Source: Parundibacterium terreum
Lineage (GTDB): Bacteria; Pseudomonadota; Gammaproteobacteria; Burkholderiales; Burkholderiaceae_D
Direction: 5' to 3'
NCBI RefSeq assembly: GCF_014636315.1
Contig: NZ_BMED01000003.1
Coordinates: 62,001-126,000 of the forward strand
Length of the DNA stretch: 64,000 nucleotides
Part shown: positions 29,208 to 38,004 of the stretch, one piece after another
How the letters are laid out: each line of letters starts with the position of its first letter
Position numbering within the stretch: position 1 is the stretch's first letter
The notes under the pieces: model-generated
What the model was told of the DNA's origin: nothing
Database searches by the model: none
What the model saw: only the letters and a program-made list of their open reading frames with translations
Program-made: the position numbers and the translations under genes

Positions 29208-30416
29208 ATGACGACGCCAAGTTACAGAGGCAACTATCGTGAACACAGAGCCAATCATGGCGTGCCGGGGATCGTGTATCTGCTGGCCAACCAGGGTTTG
29301 CGCGAGGGCGTCTACAAGATAGGCTCTACGCGGCGTTCCGGCTGGTCCAAGGCGATGGAACTGAACCGCGATATCAACAATACGATACCGGGCACCTTCG
29401 TCTGCGAATTTGAAGTGCACACGCGCGACTGCGGCGGCGCGCTGGAACAGATTTTCCAGGAATTGCAATACTGCCATCGGGGACGCAAGGAGCAGGATTA
29501 TTTCGAGCTGGAACTGGATCGTGCCAAAGAGATCATAGGCAGGATTTGCGCTGGCGTCGATGAAGATATCCTGCACCGCCACCGGGCCAGACTGGACCAG
29601 ATCAAGAATCATGATCTGCAGGGCGATATTGAACTGGCCGGGGAAGAACATGATGCCGATGAGACCACGCATACCGGTGTCTTCAAGAAAGCCTATCTGT
29701 GGATGACCGCAGCCGTCAGCATGCTGGCGCTGGTGGCGATCGCATGGGTATTTAGTGCCTGGACCGACGGTAATCATCTGTATGCAAGTAATGCTGTGGC
29801 AAGGCCCGCTTATGCAGGAGATGCCAGCGCGGCGGTGCAGAACGGTTTTACTGGCGGTGAAGATGCCAATGCAGTCAGTTTTCGCGTTGTCGCCAGCCCG
29901 CAGGGTGACGGGTCAGTACTGCCTGTCGTGGTGCCGACCACGCTGCCTGCCGGCAGGACGCCGGTGCACGACAAATACGCCACGATACTGGCCAAGCTGA
30001 ACGAGCAGGAAAAGAGTGCGGTCGGTATGGCCTGCATTTCGGCCAACGATAAAAACTCGAGCGGAAAAATCACTTCCAATACCTTCAGTAGTTGCGTGAT
30101 GAAACAACTGGCTGCTTTCGATCCTGCCAAACGGCCGGCCGATATGTCGGCATTGAACCAGGATGAAAAGAGCTCGGTGGAATATGCCTGTCTGGGCGAA
30201 CGCTATGGGAAGGGGCTGGCGGCTTACAATTCCTGTCTCAGCAAGCAGGTATCCGGTTTTGATCCAGCATCAAGGCCGGAAGGTATGTCGCGCCTGAGTT
30301 TACCGCGCCAGCGCAGCATGCAGGCAGCCTGTGCGCAGGACAAATATCAGAATGGACCAAGGGCATATAACCAGTGCCTGAGCAGGCAATTGGCACAGGC
30401 TGCAGCAGTCGGTTAA
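29208..30416 (+). CDS. T5orf172/GIY-YIG-like domain membrane protein with cysteine repeats
   Basis: A 402-residue protein. Residues about 16-115 resemble the T5orf172/MUG113 branch of the GIY-YIG nuclease superfamily (GIVYLLANQG, YKIGSTRR, and EQDYFEL). One membrane helix (163-185, YLWMTAAVSMLALVAIAWVF) follows, then a linker, then three repeats of about 43 residues, each with two cysteines: ACISAND/SCVMKQ, ACLGERYGKG/SCLSKQ and ACAQDKYQNG/QCLSRQ. Topology suggests the nuclease-like domain is cytoplasmic and the Cys repeats periplasmic. It is divergent from the deacetylase-caspase gene, 232 nt between starts. Function is unknown. Confidence 0.7.
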   Translation: MTTPSYRGNYREHRANHGVPGIVYLLANQGLREGVYKIGSTRRSGWSKAMELNRDINNTIPGTFVCEFEVHTRDCGGALEQIFQELQYCHRGRKEQDYFELELDRAKEIIGRICAGVDEDILHRHRARLDQIKNHDLQGDIELAGEEHDADETTHTGVFKKAYLWMTAAVSMLALVAIAWVFSAWTDGNHLYASNAVARPAYAGDASAAVQNGFTGGEDANAVSFRVVASPQGDGSVLPVVVPTTLPAGRTPVHDKYATILAKLNEQEKSAVGMACISANDKNSSGKITSNTFSSCVMKQLAAFDPAKRPADMSALNQDEKSSVEYACLGERYGKGLAAYNSCLSKQVSGFDPASRPEGMSRLSLPRQRSMQAACAQDKYQNGPRAYNQCLSRQLAQAAAVG

Positions 30417-30473
30417 TCGCTCCAAGAGTGCCGGGATAACGCGGCAATCCTGCTTTCCTGCATGAATACCCTC

Positions 30474-30508
30474 AAAAAAAATCGCCGACCCCTGGTGGCG
30501 CCGGCGAT
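30474..30508 (-). terminator. Terminator of the cysteine desulfurase fusion gene
   Basis: On the minus strand, ATCGCCG/CGGCGAT (plus coordinates 30481-30487 and 30502-30508) is followed by an eight-base U run. The loop contains a further GC-rich self-complementary part. Confidence 0.8.
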
Positions 30509-30569
30509 ATTCAAAACAGCTTAAGTCGATCCGATTAACTTGATTCGCTTTAGTCAGGTTTCACTTTAG

Positions 30570-32663
30570 TCAGGTCAAGCCGCCCGCGCAACTCCATACT
30601 TGCTGGTAACCGAGACGGCGCATGCAGCGCGTGGCAGCATCGCTACGCGCTCCACTACGGCAAAAGAAAATCAGTGGCGTGTCTGTATGAAGCAGCCATT
30701 CACCGGCGCGGCTTGCCAATTGCGCCAGAGGGACGTTCAGCACCGGCGCATCAAACAGCTCAGCGTCCAGAAAGCTGTGTTCATAGGCTTCCCTGACATC
30801 TACCAGCAAGGTATCGGGGCGGTCGTGCAGCAGGTTCCTGATGGTCTCTGCATGGATATGGATGTCATTGACGATGTTGCCTGCAGGTGCCTGGACCGCG
30901 CGCTCTGCCGCCAGCGTGGTGAACAGCATGGTTTGCGCATCGCCTGGGCACAGGATAGTGTGTTGATTGCATGTTGCTGCCAGCATTTCCAGCACTGCAG
31001 GCTTGTCCGCCAGCGTGCTTGCCGTTTTGCCCATGAACGCATACTGCACTTGCTCCGGATTCAATTTTTCCGCTATCGCTTTTCCTGCCAGGAAGATGCG
31101 CGCATTGTCGCTGGCCCGCAAGCAGGCCAGCACCTGGTCTCCAAAGGCCAATGTCTCGCCTTGCTGGACGCTGGTGCCGGTCAATGGCCAGCCGTGCGCG
31201 TCGGTGCGGGCGTCGCTGAGACCGCTCGTCTGCACAGACAGCAACGCAGTTAGCGCATCGCGTGCTTCGGCAGCCGGCGAGTGCAAATCCGTTACCAGGA
31301 CGGCAGTCAACTGCAGGCCGTGCAGGTGCACATAGCGCGCCAGCCTGTCGTTCAGCTCGTTGACGGGATCGATGATCACACAGCGGCGTGCAGCGGCATC
31401 GGTCAGTACCCAGCAGCAGACGCCATCGCTTTCCAGGCGCAGCAGGCCATCCTGTATGCTGGCCAGCACGTCGGTGGAGCCGCCGGCTTGGCGCGTAGCT
31501 TCAGCGCACAGCGCGATGCGGGCGACGGCTTCGGTAATCTCGTTTTCTGTCGTCGCAGGTCCAAAAGACATACGGATGGCCGAACTTGCGTAGTCGTCGC
31601 GTATCTTCATTGCCTGCAATACATAGCTGGGGGCGCTGCTGCTGGAACTGCAGGCAGAACCCGAGCTGACGCGTATGCCGGCGGAGTCGAAGAGGTTGAG
31701 CAATTCCTTGCTGCCTATGCCCGGTACCGAAAAATTCAGCGTGGTCGGCACAGAAAAATCCAGCGGCGAATTGAATACGATCTCCGGGAAGGCTGCACTG
31801 AGCGCTGCCACCAGCCTTTTGCGAAACCCGTGCAATGTGTCGTGGCCATGGAAAACAGGGTCCTTGTTTTCCATCAGTGCCATGACGGCATTTAGTGCGG
31901 CGATGCCTGCGGTATTTTCCGTGCCTGAGCGCAATGCAAACTCTTGTCCGCCGCCAACGGTCAACGGCGTGTAGGGCGCACCAGCGCGCGCATACAGCAT
32001 GCCTATGCCTTTGGGAGCGTACAGCTTGTGGCCGGAGAAAGTGGCGTAGTCTATCCGCGTGTTTGCCAGGTCCAGCTTGATCTTGCCCAGTGCCTGCACC
32101 GCGTCCACCAGCCACAGCGCCTGGCTGGCGCTGTCCAGCAAGGTCTTTTCTATGCCGGCCAGATCGGAGATTGCGCCGGTCTCATTATTGACGGCCATCG
32201 TGCATATCATCGCTGCATCGGCCGCATGCTTTTTCAGGAAATCCAGATCGTGACGGCCGTTGCCGTCGACCGGAATGGCGACCACGCGGCAACCCAGGCC
32301 CAGGAACTGGTTCCAGTGCTTCAGCGCCTCGGATACAGCCTTGTGTTCGGTGGCGCCGTATAGCAACAGCGAGCCGGGCGGGTTAGGCGCAAAGCGGCGC
32401 AGGCGCAGTTCTGCCAGCGCGGATAACACGGCGATTTGTATGCCTTCCGTCGCGCCGCTGGTAAAAACGACCTGGCCCTCTCCGGCACCGATCAGCCGCT
32501 TGGCCCTTTGCCTGGCCTCATCCAGTTGTGCCTTGGCGCGCAGGCCGGTGGTATGGGTGCTGCTGGGGTTGCCAAAGCCGCTGGCCATGGATTTGCAGGC
32601 AGCCTCCACGGCTTGCGGCAGTGCAGGAGTGGTGGCGTTATGGTCCAGGTAAATTTCTGACAT
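30570..32663 (-). CDS. Cysteine desulfurase fused to an MBL-like remnant and a rhodanese domain
   Basis: A 697-residue sulfur-transfer protein. Residues 1-385 are a class V aminotransferase/NifS-type desulfurase with NNETGAI, PLP lysine K213 (SGHKLYAPKG) and catalytic C338 (SGSACSSSSS). About 400-590 resembles a metallo-beta-lactamase fold, but where THxHxDH is expected it has VTDLHSPAAEARD, so metal binding looks lost. A C-terminal rhodanese (about 605-697) has LLVDVREAYEH and catalytic C668 (FFCRSGARS). Persulfide could pass from C338 to C668 within one chain. Start ATG 32663 (MSEIYLDHNATTP) is canonical for NifS proteins. It is divergent from an Lrp-type regulator. Confidence 0.88.
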   Translation of the reverse strand: MSEIYLDHNATTPALPQAVEAACKSMASGFGNPSSTHTTGLRAKAQLDEARQRAKRLIGAGEGQVVFTSGATEGIQIAVLSALAELRLRRFAPNPPGSLLLYGATEHKAVSEALKHWNQFLGLGCRVVAIPVDGNGRHDLDFLKKHAADAAMICTMAVNNETGAISDLAGIEKTLLDSASQALWLVDAVQALGKIKLDLANTRIDYATFSGHKLYAPKGIGMLYARAGAPYTPLTVGGGQEFALRSGTENTAGIAALNAVMALMENKDPVFHGHDTLHGFRKRLVAALSAAFPEIVFNSPLDFSVPTTLNFSVPGIGSKELLNLFDSAGIRVSSGSACSSSSSAPSYVLQAMKIRDDYASSAIRMSFGPATTENEITEAVARIALCAEATRQAGGSTDVLASIQDGLLRLESDGVCCWVLTDAAARRCVIIDPVNELNDRLARYVHLHGLQLTAVLVTDLHSPAAEARDALTALLSVQTSGLSDARTDAHGWPLTGTSVQQGETLAFGDQVLACLRASDNARIFLAGKAIAEKLNPEQVQYAFMGKTASTLADKPAVLEMLAATCNQHTILCPGDAQTMLFTTLAAERAVQAPAGNIVNDIHIHAETIRNLLHDRPDTLLVDVREAYEHSFLDAELFDAPVLNVPLAQLASRAGEWLLHTDTPLIFFCRSGARSDAATRCMRRLGYQQVWSCAGGLT

Positions 32664-32777
32664 TGCTGATCTTGTAATTAAAGGTACTTGTTGCAGCCGG
32701 CTTGCTGTTTTTGCATCGTCATAAAGGCGATGTTTGTATGTAGTAGATCGTAGCAACGATCAGGCAGAAATTTTTAC

Positions 32778-32820
32778 CAAATATTTGTGAAATAGCTGCA
32801 TTAATTAGAAAAATTTTCTA
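32778..32820. promoter_or_regulatory. Palindromes and promoter between the desulfurase and Lrp-type genes
   Basis: CAAATATTTG (32778-32787) is a perfect palindrome also found upstream of the first Lrp-type gene. A second, 15-nt palindrome TAGAAAAATTTTCTA spans 32806-32820. A -10-like TATAAA at 32819-32824 lies so near ATG 32834 that the regulator's mRNA may be leaderless or nearly so. Confidence 0.5.
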
Positions 32821-32833
32821 TAAAATCGACTAT

Positions 32834-33313
32834 ATGGATAAAAAAGATCTGGAAATTCTGGGAATTTTGCAAAAGGATGCAAGTATTGCGCTGAGCGATC
32901 TGGCGCAGGCCGTGCATTTGTCGGTCACGCCTTGCTGGCGCCGCGTGCAAAAGCTGCAGGAAGATGGCGTGATCCAGCGCCAGGTCGCCATTTGCGAGCC
33001 GCTCAAGCTGAACCTGGGCTTGACGGTGATGGTGGCCTTGAAGGCGGCCCAGCACAACGAGGCATGGATGCAGCGCTTTATCAGCGGTGCCAGCGACATT
33101 CCTGAGATAGTGGAAATCTACAGGATGAGCGGCGATATCGATTATTTGCTGAAAGTGCATGTGCCTGATATCGCCGGCTACGACGCGGTGTACAAGAAGC
33201 TGGTGAAAGTGGCCGATCTGCAGGACGTCAGCTCCAGCTTTGTGATGGAAGTATTGAAAAGCACGACCGCCTTGCCGCTGGATTATGCGATATTGAAATC
33301 GGGGCGCAGTTGA
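32834..33313 (+). CDS. Lrp/AsnC-family transcriptional regulator
   Basis: A 159-residue regulator with the family helix-turn-helix (MDKKDLEILGILQKDAS, then HLSVTPCWRRVQKLQ) and a RAM effector domain (RMSGDIDYLLKVHVPD). It is divergent from the desulfurase fusion gene, 170 nt between starts. Some family members, such as E. coli DecR/CyuR, respond to cysteine and control cysteine breakdown; by analogy this one may sense cysteine, but that is inference. No Shine-Dalgarno is visible before ATG 32834. Confidence 0.92.
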   Translation: MDKKDLEILGILQKDASIALSDLAQAVHLSVTPCWRRVQKLQEDGVIQRQVAICEPLKLNLGLTVMVALKAAQHNEAWMQRFISGASDIPEIVEIYRMSGDIDYLLKVHVPDIAGYDAVYKKLVKVADLQDVSSSFVMEVLKSTTALPLDYAILKSGRS

Positions 33314-33381
33314 TATTTACTACGTGGACCTGGGCTCGGGCTTGCCGCGCTTCTTCGACAAATTGAGATCGAAAGTACGCA

Positions 33382-34290
33382 TTGGATATATTTGAACGCA
33401 TTCTTGCCATTATCTTGCCGGTGTTTATCGTGATCGGTCTTGGTTATGTGTACGCGCGCTACAAGGGCGCTTCCGTCAAAGACGACATGGTGGCGGTGAA
33501 TCGGGTCAGCATGGATGTGCTATGCCCCTTGCTGGTATTTACTGCACTGGCCGGCAAGGACTTTGATGTGGTCCACAATGCGTGGCTGATACTGGCCGGT
33601 GTGCTGATCGCGCTGGGCTCCGGCCTGCTGGCCTGGCCGGTAGCCCGCCTGCTGGGTTACGACGTGCGCAGCTTTGTGCCGCCAATGATGTATAACAATT
33701 GCGGCAATATGGGCCTGCCGCTGGCGGCGCTGGCCTTTGGCGCCAATGGCCTGTCTGCAGCGGTGGCGCTGTTCATGGCTTGCAACCTGGTGTATTTCAC
33801 GCTGGGCATCAAGATTATCCAGCGGGGCCATCCCGACCACCAGGGGTCTTCATTGAAATTTCTGTTCAGCCCCATGATGCTGGCCATGATGCTGGGCATG
33901 GTGTTTGCGCTGCTGCATATCCACCTTCCCGACACCTTGTTCGTAGCGCTGAAAATGACCGGCGATGCCTGCATACCCATCATGCTGTTTGCCTTGGGTG
34001 TACGTATGCTGGACATTAATTTTTCCAGTTGGCGCATAGGCATGGTGGGGGCGATTGTGTGTCCGGTGGTGGGCTTGCTGGTAGCGCTGCTGCTGGAGAT
34101 GATATTGCCGTTGACTGCTGCACAGCGCGGCCAGATGTATCTGTTTGCCGCATTGCCGCCGGCCGTGTTTTGCTTCATGGTGGCGGAGCAGTACCAGCAA
34201 GAGCCGGACAAGGTGGCTTCCATCGTATTGCTGGGGAATCTGGCGGCGCTGCTGTTTGTGCCGGCAGGCTTGTGGATGGGCTTGCGCTGA
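33382..34290 (+). CDS. AEC-family (auxin efflux carrier-type) transporter
   Basis: A 302-residue inner-membrane protein with about ten hydrophobic helices and the family pattern MYNNCGNMGLPLA in the middle. AEC transporters in bacteria export or import small organic acids or amino-acid-like substrates; the one here is unknown. The start is TTG 33382 (protein MDIFERILAIILPVF); no ATG fits and no strong ribosome site is seen. It follows the Lrp-type regulator by 68 nt, so it may be part of that regulator's target set. Confidence 0.87.
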   Translation: MDIFERILAIILPVFIVIGLGYVYARYKGASVKDDMVAVNRVSMDVLCPLLVFTALAGKDFDVVHNAWLILAGVLIALGSGLLAWPVARLLGYDVRSFVPPMMYNNCGNMGLPLAALAFGANGLSAAVALFMACNLVYFTLGIKIIQRGHPDHQGSSLKFLFSPMMLAMMLGMVFALLHIHLPDTLFVALKMTGDACIPIMLFALGVRMLDINFSSWRIGMVGAIVCPVVGLLVALLLEMILPLTAAQRGQMYLFAALPPAVFCFMVAEQYQQEPDKVASIVLLGNLAALLFVPAGLWMGLR

Positions 34291-34349
34291 TTTAGCGCCA
34301 GCATGCATGGCGTGGGTCGCATGCATCTTGCCGTATAAAGTAATCAGGT

Positions 34350-34379
34350 AAAAAAAAGCCGCCATCAAGGCGGCTTTTT
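34350..34379. terminator. Bidirectional terminator between the AEC and rplY genes
   Basis: AAGCCGCC (34356-34363) pairs with GGCGGCTT (34369-34376) around ATCAA, with A8 on the left and T5 on the right, serving two convergent genes. Confidence 0.93.
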
Positions 34380-34396
34380 CTTCAGCTAAAGAAAAA

Positions 34397-35002
34397 TTAT
34401 TTCTTTTCTTCTGCAGTTGCTTCAGCTTCAGCAGCAGTAGCGCCTGCTGGAACAACAGCGATAGCAACCGTTGGGTTGTTGTCACCGTGAGCAACAGCAG
34501 TAACGCCTGCTGGCAATACAACGTCAGATACGTGCAGGGATTGACCGGCTTCCAGTTTGGACAGGTCAACTGTCACGAATTCTGGCAGATCTGCTGGCAA
34601 GCAGGAGATGTCCAGTTCAACTGCAACGTGGCTGATGACTGCAGAGTTCAGTTTAACTGCTGGGGAAACGTCAGCGTTAACGAAATGCAGAGGCACTTTA
34701 ACGTGGATCTTCTTGTTAGGATCAACACGTTGGAAATCAGCGTGCAAAACCAGTTGCTTGTATGCGTGGACTTGGAAGTCGCGCAACAGAACTTTTTCTA
34801 CTTTGCCGTCTACTTCCAGATCCAGAATGGAAGAGTGGAACACTTCTTTTTTCAACGCGTGGTACAGCGCATTGTGGTCCAGAGTGATTGCTACAGGCGC
34901 TTCAGGGCCGCCGTAGATGATGCCAGGTGTTTGGCCAGCATTGCGCAGGCGGCGGCTCGCTCCGGTCCCCTGTTCTTTGCGTGCAAATGCGATAACTTTC
35001 AT
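34397..35002 (-). CDS. rplY: 50S ribosomal protein L25 / general stress protein Ctc
   Basis: Binds 5S rRNA in the large ribosomal subunit. At 201 residues this is the longer Ctc form: an N-terminal L25 domain ([20 protein letters not shown], then GIIYGG) and a C-terminal TL5/Ctc beta domain, with an acidic, alanine-rich tail. Start ATG 35002 has GGAG 8 nt upstream. It is downstream of prs, as usual in betaproteobacteria. The usual next gene, pth, is absent; a terminator and a convergent transporter follow instead. Confidence 0.95.
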   Translation of the reverse strand: MKVIAFARKEQGTGASRRLRNAGQTPGIIYGGPEAPVAITLDHNALYHALKKEVFHSSILDLEVDGKVEKVLLRDFQVHAYKQLVLHADFQRVDPNKKIHVKVPLHFVNADVSPAVKLNSAVISHVAVELDISCLPADLPEFVTVDLSKLEAGQSLHVSDVVLPAGVTAVAHGDNNPTVAIAVVPAGATAAEAEATAEEKK

Positions 35003-35124
35003 TTTGAAACTCCAATATGTGCAAGCCTGGTTAAAAGTGCCGGTCTTGCGGGTTGATCCCCCGCGACCAGGGGATACTACAAAATGCCCCACCTTGCGGC
35101 AGGGCGAGAAAAACCTGTTCTAAA

Positions 35125-36081
35125 TTAATCTGCAAACAGCGATATGACGGAATCGCCTTTGGTAATGCGGCGGAAAGTTTCTGCCAGCAGACTGTCGCAA
35201 GACAGTTGACGGATCTTGCTGCAAGCCTTGGCTGCTTCCGTCAGCGGAATTGTATCGGTCACGACCAGTTCATCCAGCGGCGATTGCGAAATACGGTCTA
35301 TCGCAGGGCCGGACAATACAGGGTGAGTACAATAAGCCAATACCTTCTTGGCGCCGCGTTCTTTCAATACTTCTGCTGCCTTGGTCAAGGTGCCTGCGGT
35401 ATCAACCATGTCATCCATGATCACGCAATTGCGGCCTTCTACCTCACCGATGATATTCATCACTTCGGAAACGTTGGCCTTAGGGCGACGTTTGTCGATG
35501 ATGGCCAGATCGCAGTTCAGGCGTTTTGCCAGTGCGCGGGCACGTACCACACCGCCCACGTCAGGAGACACTACCAGCAGATCATCATAATTCTTGGCAA
35601 CCAGGTCACCCAGCAGGATAGGCGATGCATAGATGTTATCAACAGGGATATCGAAGAAACCCTGGATTTGATCTGCATGCAGATCCATGATCAATACGCG
35701 GTCGACACCGGCTTCTTCCAGCATGTTGGCGACTACCTTGGCCGAGATCGCAACGCGCGCTGAGCGCGGACGGCGGTCCTGGCGGGCATAACCGAAATAA
35801 GGAATCGCAGCAGTGATGCGGCCGGCGGATGCGCGTTTCAGCGCGTCGACCATCAGGATGATTTCCATCAGGTGGTCATTGGTCGGTGCGCAAGTGGACT
35901 GCAGCACGAAAACGTCTTTACCGCGAACGTTTTCGTTGATCTCCACCATGACTTCGCCGTCGGAAAACTTGGAAACATTCGCTTTACCCAACGATAAGCC
36001 AAGCTGTTTGGCAACGCTGATGGCAAGTGCGGGATTTGCATTGCCGGTAAAAACCATCATGTTATCGTGTGCGTGTGCCAT
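35125..36081 (-). CDS. prs: Ribose-phosphate pyrophosphokinase
   Basis: Makes PRPP from ribose-5-phosphate and ATP for purine, pyrimidine, histidine, tryptophan and NAD synthesis. 318 residues. The PRPP-binding signature [14 protein letters not shown], the ATP-site [10 protein letters not shown] and the metal-binding [11 protein letters not shown] are all present. The start [17 protein letters not shown] matches the family's beginning. The order tRNA-Gln, prs, rplY on this strand is the usual betaproteobacterial one. Confidence 0.97.
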   Translation of the reverse strand: MAHAHDNMMVFTGNANPALAISVAKQLGLSLGKANVSKFSDGEVMVEINENVRGKDVFVLQSTCAPTNDHLMEIILMVDALKRASAGRITAAIPYFGYARQDRRPRSARVAISAKVVANMLEEAGVDRVLIMDLHADQIQGFFDIPVDNIYASPILLGDLVAKNYDDLLVVSPDVGGVVRARALAKRLNCDLAIIDKRRPKANVSEVMNIIGEVEGRNCVIMDDMVDTAGTLTKAAEVLKERGAKKVLAYCTHPVLSGPAIDRISQSPLDELVVTDTIPLTEAAKACSKIRQLSCDSLLAETFRRITKGDSVISLFAD

Positions 36082-36185
36082 GAAGGGACCTATTGGCTAA
36101 AAGTTAAGGCGGGATATACTTGCATAATGCCCCTGGCAATCAAGGCAGGCTTAGGAATTATGCAAGAATACGGGGCACTAAAACT

Positions 36186-36220
36186 GAAAAAGCCGCCGCA
36201 CATGTCTATGCGGCGGCTTT
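36186..36220 (-). terminator. Terminator after tRNA-Gln
   Basis: A 12-bp perfect stem (36189-36200 with 36209-36220) around an 8-nt loop is followed on the minus strand by UUUUU. It separates the lolB-ispE-tRNA unit from prs. Confidence 0.88.
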
Positions 36221-36227
36221 AATTTAA

Positions 36228-36304
36228 TGGCAGGGGAACAAGGATTCGAACCTTGGTATGCTGGAATCAAAATCCAGTGCCTTAACCAGCTTGGCGATTC
36301 CCCT
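36228..36304 (-). tRNA. tRNA-Gln (anticodon UUG)
   Basis: The minus strand gives a full cloverleaf: acceptor stem AGGGGAA with TTCCCCT, anticodon stem CTGGA/TCCAG with loop TTTTGAT (anticodon TTG at the centre), T-arm loop TTCGAAT, discriminator G and an encoded CCA. The sequence parallels E. coli tRNA-Gln. Plus-strand bases 36228-36230 encode the CCA. Confidence 0.97.
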
Positions 36305-36375
36305 ACACAACCGTTTGTCTGTCGTATTAATTTGCCGCTATTTTAGCGGGATTTTAACGCTAGACCAAGTCTTTA

Positions 36376-37230
36376 TTACGTCTGCAGCAAATAATCCAGA
36401 GGATGTTTATGCAGCGCTTTTGCTTTCCACGACTTCCAGCAATCCGGTACCTGCCTTAGTGCTTTGTCTGCCGATGCTTCATCGGGAAACGCACAAAATA
36501 CACAAGCTCCAGACCCTGTCATCCTTGCATCACCGTAAGTAGAGAGCCATTTGATGGCTGCATCGACTTGCGGGAACATTGCAGTAGCGACTGTTTGCAG
36601 ATCGTTTTTTCCAAACATTTTTGAATGACTGGAAAAGTCCGTTATTCTGATTGGTTTTGTGTCCCTTGTCAACTCTTTTGCTGAAAATATTACAGGGGTC
36701 GGCACCTGCACGCCGGGTTCTATCACCAGATACCAGCAGTCCGGCGTTACTATCGCCTGCAATACCTCGCCGACACCCTCGGCAAATGCATTGGTGCCGA
36801 AGATAAAGAAAGGTACGTCGGCACCCAGTTGCAGGCCCAGTTGCATCAGTTGCTGGCGGCTCAAGCCGGTTTCCCACAGATGGTTGAGCACGATCAGCGT
36901 GGTGGCAGCATCGGAAGAGCCGCCGCCCAGGCCGCCGCCCATGGGCAGGTGCTTGTGCAATGTCAGGTCGGCGCCGTACTTGCATGCGGTATGGTTTTGC
37001 AGCAGGCGCGCAGCGCGTACGATCAGGTCGCTTTCCTCGGGAACCTCGGCAACGTCATTGCAGCGGCGGATAATGCCGTCATCGCGGCTGACGATGTCCA
37101 GCGCATCGCAATGGCCGATCAACTGGAAAGCCGTTTGCAGTAAATGGTAGCCGTCGGCGCGTCGCCCGGTGACGTGCAGGAACAGGTTCAGTTTGGCTGG
37201 AGCGGGGCAGTTCAGCAGCGAGCGGCTCAT
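36376..37230 (-). CDS. ispE: 4-diphosphocytidyl-2-C-methyl-D-erythritol kinase
   Basis: ATP-dependent GHMP kinase of the MEP isoprenoid pathway. 284 residues. The start region PAPAKLNLFLHVTGRRADGYH, read here as PAPAKLNLFLHV, and the ATP-binding PMGGGLGGGSSDAAT are diagnostic, and the C-terminal MTGSGACVFC is the third GHMP motif. Its start overlaps the lolB stop by 4 nt, so translation is coupled. Confidence 0.96.
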   Translation of the reverse strand: MSRSLLNCPAPAKLNLFLHVTGRRADGYHLLQTAFQLIGHCDALDIVSRDDGIIRRCNDVAEVPEESDLIVRAARLLQNHTACKYGADLTLHKHLPMGGGLGGGSSDAATTLIVLNHLWETGLSRQQLMQLGLQLGADVPFFIFGTNAFAEGVGEVLQAIVTPDCWYLVIEPGVQVPTPVIFSAKELTRDTKPIRITDFSSHSKMFGKNDLQTVATAMFPQVDAAIKWLSTYGDARMTGSGACVFCAFPDEASADKALRQVPDCWKSWKAKALHKHPLDYLLQT

Positions 37231-37877
37231 GGTGTCTTTTGCTCATTCGCTGCAGGCGCTGCTGAATCGGCCGCCGGGTTCAATACTATTCTCAGCGCCA
37301 CATTGCCGGCTTGCGCCGTATAGCGATTCAGGTCTATCCGTTTAGGCAGCGAGAAATCATCTTGCCAGCTCGCATAGCGCAATTGCCAGCCGTCCGCAGG
37401 GGTGCTTCCATCATTGCTGGTGGAGATCGCAGTGCGCTCACCTTGCGCATTGCGAACAAAGCCTTGCAGCCAGTCGCGCATGCCGGTGATGGGCATAGGC
37501 CAGCCCAGCGTTTCGTTCATCAGGCTGTCCAGGTTCTGTGCGTGCTTAGGCGCTTGCTTGGCCTGCACCAGGGTCGCGCCGCTGGCATCCACCGTGATCG
37601 TCGCAACCACCTGGCCGAGCGGAGAGAGCAGGGTTACCAGCGTGCTGTCTTTATTTTGCTTCCATTCAAAACTGCCGGGCAGGGACTGCTCTTTGTCATT
37701 TTGCTGATACAGCACCAGCAGGCGGCCACTGAGTTCTATGTCTTCATGATAAACACGTTGCGCACCGGCTTGCGCAGCATCGCGGGTGGCGATGCCGGCA
37801 CAGCCGCTCAGTAACAGGCTGGATAACAGACCAAATAGGGTATACGTCAATAGCTTGCGGAAAAGGAGTGCTTGCAT
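37227..37877 (-). CDS. lolB: Outer-membrane lipoprotein receptor LolB
   Basis: Receives lipoproteins from periplasmic LolA and inserts them into the outer membrane. 216 residues, with a lipoprotein signal peptide ending in the lipobox LLSGC (Cys at about residue 26). The length, the beta-rich body (SGRLLVLYQQND, GSFEWKQ) and the position directly before ispE all fit LolB, whose sequence is poorly conserved. Confidence 0.9.
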   Translation of the reverse strand: MQALLFRKLLTYTLFGLLSSLLLSGCAGIATRDAAQAGAQRVYHEDIELSGRLLVLYQQNDKEQSLPGSFEWKQNKDSTLVTLLSPLGQVVATITVDASGATLVQAKQAPKHAQNLDSLMNETLGWPMPITGMRDWLQGFVRNAQGERTAISTSNDGSTPADGWQLRYASWQDDFSLPKRIDLNRYTAQAGNVALRIVLNPAADSAAPAANEQKTP

Positions 37878-37913
37878 AGAGCGGTGCCTGCGGTAGGGTG
37901 AGATGGTGGATAT

Positions 37914-37953
37914 TTCAGCATGGACCCGCAGTCGGGTGTGGATCCATGCTGAA
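37914..37953. other. Long hairpin between the TPR lipoprotein gene and lolB
   Basis: TTCAGCATGGA (37914-37924) pairs perfectly with TCCATGCTGAA (37943-37953), and CCCG/CGGG (37925-37928 with 37933-37936) extends it inside. There is no U run on either side. It may be an mRNA processing or attenuation element. Confidence 0.5.
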
Positions 37954-38004
37954 TTGCGCAGCGGCTGGCGATTACTTATTGCCGGCTGCGCAGTACGGGC
38001 AGTA

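Noticed and set aside
36121..36185. Possible small RNA between prs and tRNA-Gln
   Set aside because: Only promoter-like A/T-rich sequence and the tRNA-side terminator were seen; no independent RNA fold.
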